From assembly GCA_002423615.1 (NCBI GenBank), contig DIKO01000013.1, forward strand, positions 1-7,425: a stretch of DNA of 7,425 nucleotides. Reading direction: 5' to 3'. A program made the translations under genes and the position numbers. Source of the DNA: Desulfobacteraceae bacterium UBA5616. GTDB lineage: Bacteria > Desulfobacterota > Desulfobacteria > Desulfobacterales > UBA5616. The notes beneath the pieces were generated by a model. It was not told where the DNA came from and searched no databases. It saw only the letters and a program-made list of their open reading frames with translations. Position 1 is the first letter of the stretch. Every line of letters starts with the position of its first letter. Below are positions 5,759-7,425 of the stretch, one piece after another.

Positions 5759-6028
5759 CTAAACAGCCATCGCTGATGGTTCGAGGGATTTTTCGGCGAT
5801 ATACTTCTTATTGGGTTTTTTTGATTTTTTGGGCATACGGTCGCTTTCCTTAAACCAAAAGATATTCTGCTTACCCTGGCTGCAATTTTCACAGATTAAA
5901 AATTCATAGTTTAATCCGTTTCCATACAATGCCTGCCTTTTAAGACAAATTTCAACCCTGAGGGTACAATGGCTTCTATCACAATGAAAAAAACCCGGAT
6001 TGCTTAACAGATCACTTTTCAGGTTCAT
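5759..6028 (-). CDS. Small Cys-rich, probably zinc-binding protein of unknown function
   Basis: An 89-residue protein with a clustered cysteine pattern: C16-x4-C21-x6-C28 within HCDRSHCTLRVEICLKRQ (15-32), then C46-x2-C49 in LICENCSQGK (44-53). Paired clusters of this form, the second a CxxC, suggest a single zinc-knuckle site; H15 and H20 may help. The C-terminal third is Lys-rich (KKSKKPNKK, 67-75) and could bind nucleic acid. There is no signal peptide or membrane segment, so it should be cytosolic. ATG at 6026-6028 has AAGGAG at 6040-6045, an 11-base spacing that is long but usable. Small proteins with a similar Cys spacing and a CLKRQ-like core seem to recur in deltaproteobacterial-type genomes, from memory only. 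It stands alone, followed by a strong hairpin. Coding is likely; function is not known. Confidence 0.7.
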   Translation of the reverse strand: MNLKSDLLSNPGFFHCDRSHCTLRVEICLKRQALYGNGLNYEFLICENCSQGKQNIFWFKESDRMPKKSKKPNKKYIAEKSLEPSAMAV

Positions 6029-6358
6029 TTTAGTCCCAGCTCCTTATGCTCTTGGTTGTTATTCGGGTTGCACCTCACTTTTCACAGTAGGGTTGTTAAA
6101 TTTTTAAAACTATTTTTTACCGATTAAAATGGGGTGAGTTCCTTATATAGGCGGTAGATTCCACTGTATTTTTTAATATTCAGAAAGTTCAATTTCCGGC
6201 AAACCCCTGGGAGCTGAAATGGGATACCGTCGGTTTGTCTGAAAACCTGTTTTTATTCGGCAGGATATTTAAATCTTGAATCAGCTATGCTATAAACGAA
6301 ACCCAATCCTTCTCAGGGGTCTGTGGAGGTTCGTACGGTAGACTTTCACCCCACGCTC
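6029..6358. other. Intergenic region, AT-rich, no gene seen
   Basis: About 330 bases upstream of both the minus-strand Cys-rich gene and the plus-strand SDR relic. It has AT-rich runs around 6095-6130 and 6160-6180 that probably hold the Cys-rich gene's promoter, but I could not pick out a convincing -35/-10 pair. No RNA gene or repeat is evident before the GC-rich structured block that starts at 6359. Confidence 0.5.
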
Positions 6359-6429
6359 GCAGCCGGCTTGCGGCCAGGCAAGGCCCGCCGAGCCTGCAGA
6401 AGTCGCCCTTCGGCCACCAGCCGGAGGGC
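6359..6429. ncRNA. Candidate structured RNA: two adjacent GC-rich hairpins
   Basis: The first hairpin spans 6359-6397: segments GCAG/CTGC, GCCG/CGGC and GGCC/GGCC pair in nested order around a 6-base loop with small internal loops. The second spans 6405-6429: GCCCTTCGGC pairs with GCCGGAGGGC around CACCA with one mismatch. The block is much more GC-rich than its flanks and ends 24 bases before the SDR relic's ATG. Read on the minus strand it continues into GTGGGGTGAAAGTCTACC and GTACGAACC, loosely reminiscent of group II intron RNA, though no reverse transcriptase is present. It may be an intron fragment, an mRNA leader or an unknown RNA; strand is undecided. Confidence 0.35.
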
Positions 6430-6453
6430 CCATCTCTCATCGGAAAGGGAAAA

Positions 6454-6805
6454 ATGATGAATTTCAGAAACAAAGTCGTCGTCGTAACGGGTGCAGGATT
6501 TCCAAACGGCATAGGCGCCGGAATCGCAAGGTGTTTTGCGAGGGAGAATGCCAGGGTCATTATAACCGACCTCAAAGGTGCACCCTTGGATCAGACCGCT
6601 GACGGCAACGATGAAAGAAAATGATCCGAATCTCGCCAATGTTTCCCGGCGGGAGATTTTTGAAGGGGTCGTTGCGCAGTTGACACCCCTGGGTGGTGAG
6701 CAAACACCGGAGGATATCGGTAATCTCGCGGTTTTCTTTGCTTCGGATAAAGCCCGCATGATTACCGGTGCGGTTGTAGCGGTGGACGGCGGGATTTCTC
6801 TCTGA
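6454..6805 (+). pseudogene. SDR-family dehydrogenase relic, catalytic middle deleted and frameshifted
   Basis: From ATG 6454 (a second ATG follows directly; GGAAAGGG lies just upstream) the protein starts MMNFRNKVVVVTGAGFPNGI with the extended Rossmann glycine loop GAGFPNGIG and acidic D39, then ITDLKGAPLDQTAD, and stops at TGA 6622-6624. One frame over, from about 6611, an SDR C-terminus follows: MKENDPNLANV, LTPLGGEQTPEDIGNL and ITGAVVAVDGGISL, ending at TGA 6803-6805. About 120-140 codons are missing between them, including NNAG, the catalytic Ser and YxxxK, so no enzyme can be made. The joint is within about 6590-6612. An intact relative would have been a ~250-residue reductase similar in class to, but not the same as, the dehydrogenase at 172-996. 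Confidence 0.82.
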
Positions 6806-6850
6806 TCGGCCACTGATCATAAAGTGTGCCGAAATCCCCGTGGTGATCGT

Positions 6851-6886
6851 CGAAGATTCCCCGTTGCAACCAATGGGGAATCTTCG
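6851..6886. terminator. Perfect hairpin between convergent genes
   Basis: CGAAGATTCCCC (6851-6862) pairs exactly with GGGGAATCTTCG (6875-6886) around a 12-base loop. It sits between the plus-strand SDR relic (ends 6805) and the minus-strand exported-protein gene (ends 6909), so it probably serves as a shared 3'-end structure. No U tract follows on either strand, so its terminating strength is uncertain. Confidence 0.6.
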
Positions 6887-6908
6887 GCTGTATCGCAGTC
6901 AATGCATT

Positions 6909-7322
6909 TTACTTTACCATGATAACCCCTTTTACCAGATCAGTGGGATTATCTTTGGTGGTGATGGTAAATTCAGAGGTTCCTTTTTCCGTCATCTGTA
7001 AACTCCCGGTTGTTCCGGCCGGCATCCAATCGGTATCAAAACATCCTTTTCCTTTGAGAAAACCTACCGGGAAAGCGCATTTTTCACTCTCTCCGAAGCT
7101 TACCTTGATCAGGTCTTTGCTTCCATTGAACCACACCACGCAATCCCCTACCGATACTGCTGAATTCACGGGGTCAATGGAGAGGGATTGTTGTCCAGCC
7201 CCTCCGGAATTAATTTTTATAATGTGGCACTGAATGGCGGATAGGGTATCCGCGGTGAAAAGGGTGAACATGGTGAAAACAAAGCATAACCCAAGCACGG
7301 TAAAGAACTTTTTTTTACCCAT
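6909..7322 (-). CDS. Exported cupredoxin-like small protein, copy B (intact)
   Basis: A 137-residue protein with a Sec-type signal peptide: Lys-rich start MGKKK, hydrophobic core to about residue 22, and a likely cut after LSA (29). The mature part is about 108 residues with four cysteines (C32, C61, C82, C94), enough for two disulfides, which fits an exported protein. VSVGDCVVWFNGSKDLIKVSF (57-77) and KGVIMVK at the end resemble the edge strands of plastocyanin-like domains, but no His/Cys/His/Met copper set is visible, so copper binding is unlikely. The central stretch TDWMPAGTTGSL (97-108) is conserved exactly in the paralogue at 5083-5495. ATG at 7320-7322 has AAAGGAGG at 7328-7335 with 5-base spacing and a near-consensus promoter upstream. 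Coding and export are confident; the fold is tentative and the function unknown. Confidence 0.85.
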   Translation of the reverse strand: MGKKKFFTVLGLCFVFTMFTLFTADTLSAIQCHIIKINSGGAGQQSLSIDPVNSAVSVGDCVVWFNGSKDLIKVSFGESEKCAFPVGFLKGKGCFDTDWMPAGTTGSLQMTEKGTSEFTITTKDNPTDLVKGVIMVK

Positions 7323-7366
7323 GGCTTCCTCCTTTGATAGAATGTTAACGGGATATAATTGTTTTC

Positions 7367-7395
7367 ATTTTAATTTAAAATACCCTTAGAGTCAA
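7367..7395 (-). promoter_or_regulatory. Sigma70-type promoter of exported-protein copy B
   Basis: On the minus strand TTGACT (7390-7395) is followed after exactly 17 bases by TAAAAT (7367-7372), with an AT-rich spacer. It lies about 45 bases upstream of the start codon. Copy A has no comparable promoter. Confidence 0.65.
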
Positions 7396-7425
7396 ATAAA
7401 TTCAGAACTCCTGACATGCCTCGTT

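Noticed and set aside
6346..6813. 155-residue minus-strand reading frame
   Set aside because: Antisense of the SDR relic, whose Rossmann loop and C-terminal motifs fix the coding strand as plus.
5511..6900. Possibility of a retron, diversity-generating element or intron-encoded system between the two paralogues
   Set aside because: No reverse transcriptase, template/variable repeat pair or other partner gene is present; only hairpins support it.

Overview
The window looks like a bacterial chromosome segment of medium GC. I infer an anaerobic Desulfobacterota-type organism, because the set of FabG-like dehydrogenases, a small Cys-rich protein and an enoyl-CoA hydratase relic fits that group. 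This assignment rests on gene style only and is weak. No rRNA, tRNA, CRISPR array, phage gene or transposase is recognisable.

Layout. A short repeat block (1-85) and an intrinsic terminator (108-150) lie downstream of a complete FabG-like short-chain dehydrogenase (172-996, minus). A possible TetR-type operator sits in its upstream region. Next is a universal stress protein (1353-1781, minus) with a clear sigma70-type promoter. On the plus strand, 2014-3002 is a damaged patch: a metallo-beta-lactamase-fold hydrolase with an intact zinc site but no good start, joined directly to an internal piece of an enoyl-CoA hydratase. That piece ends at a 16-bp perfect palindrome, just short of the intact NAD+ synthetase nadE (3031-3816, minus). 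Then come a glycosyltransferase relic with an internal deletion (3902-4333, minus) and a cold-shock protein (4605-4808, minus) with its own promoter, long leader and strong terminator.

The right third is built around two collinear paralogues (5083-5495 and 6909-7322, both minus) encoding small exported, probably cupredoxin-like proteins with four mature cysteines and no obvious copper ligands. The left copy is one base short in an A8 tract right after its start codon, so its signal peptide is out of frame. The right copy is intact with a near-consensus promoter. Between them lie a small Cys-rich, probably zinc-binding protein (5759-6028), a GC-rich pair of hairpins (6359-6429) and an SDR pseudogene missing its catalytic middle (6454-6805).

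The intact genes look like independent single-gene units (metabolism, stress, NAD biosynthesis, cold shock), not one pathway or operon. The notable theme is decay by deletion: several genes have lost internal or terminal blocks while the remaining sequence still reads cleanly. I see no convincing new defence or mobile system. The best leads are the frameshifted exported-protein paralogue, the pair itself, and the structured block at 6359-6429.
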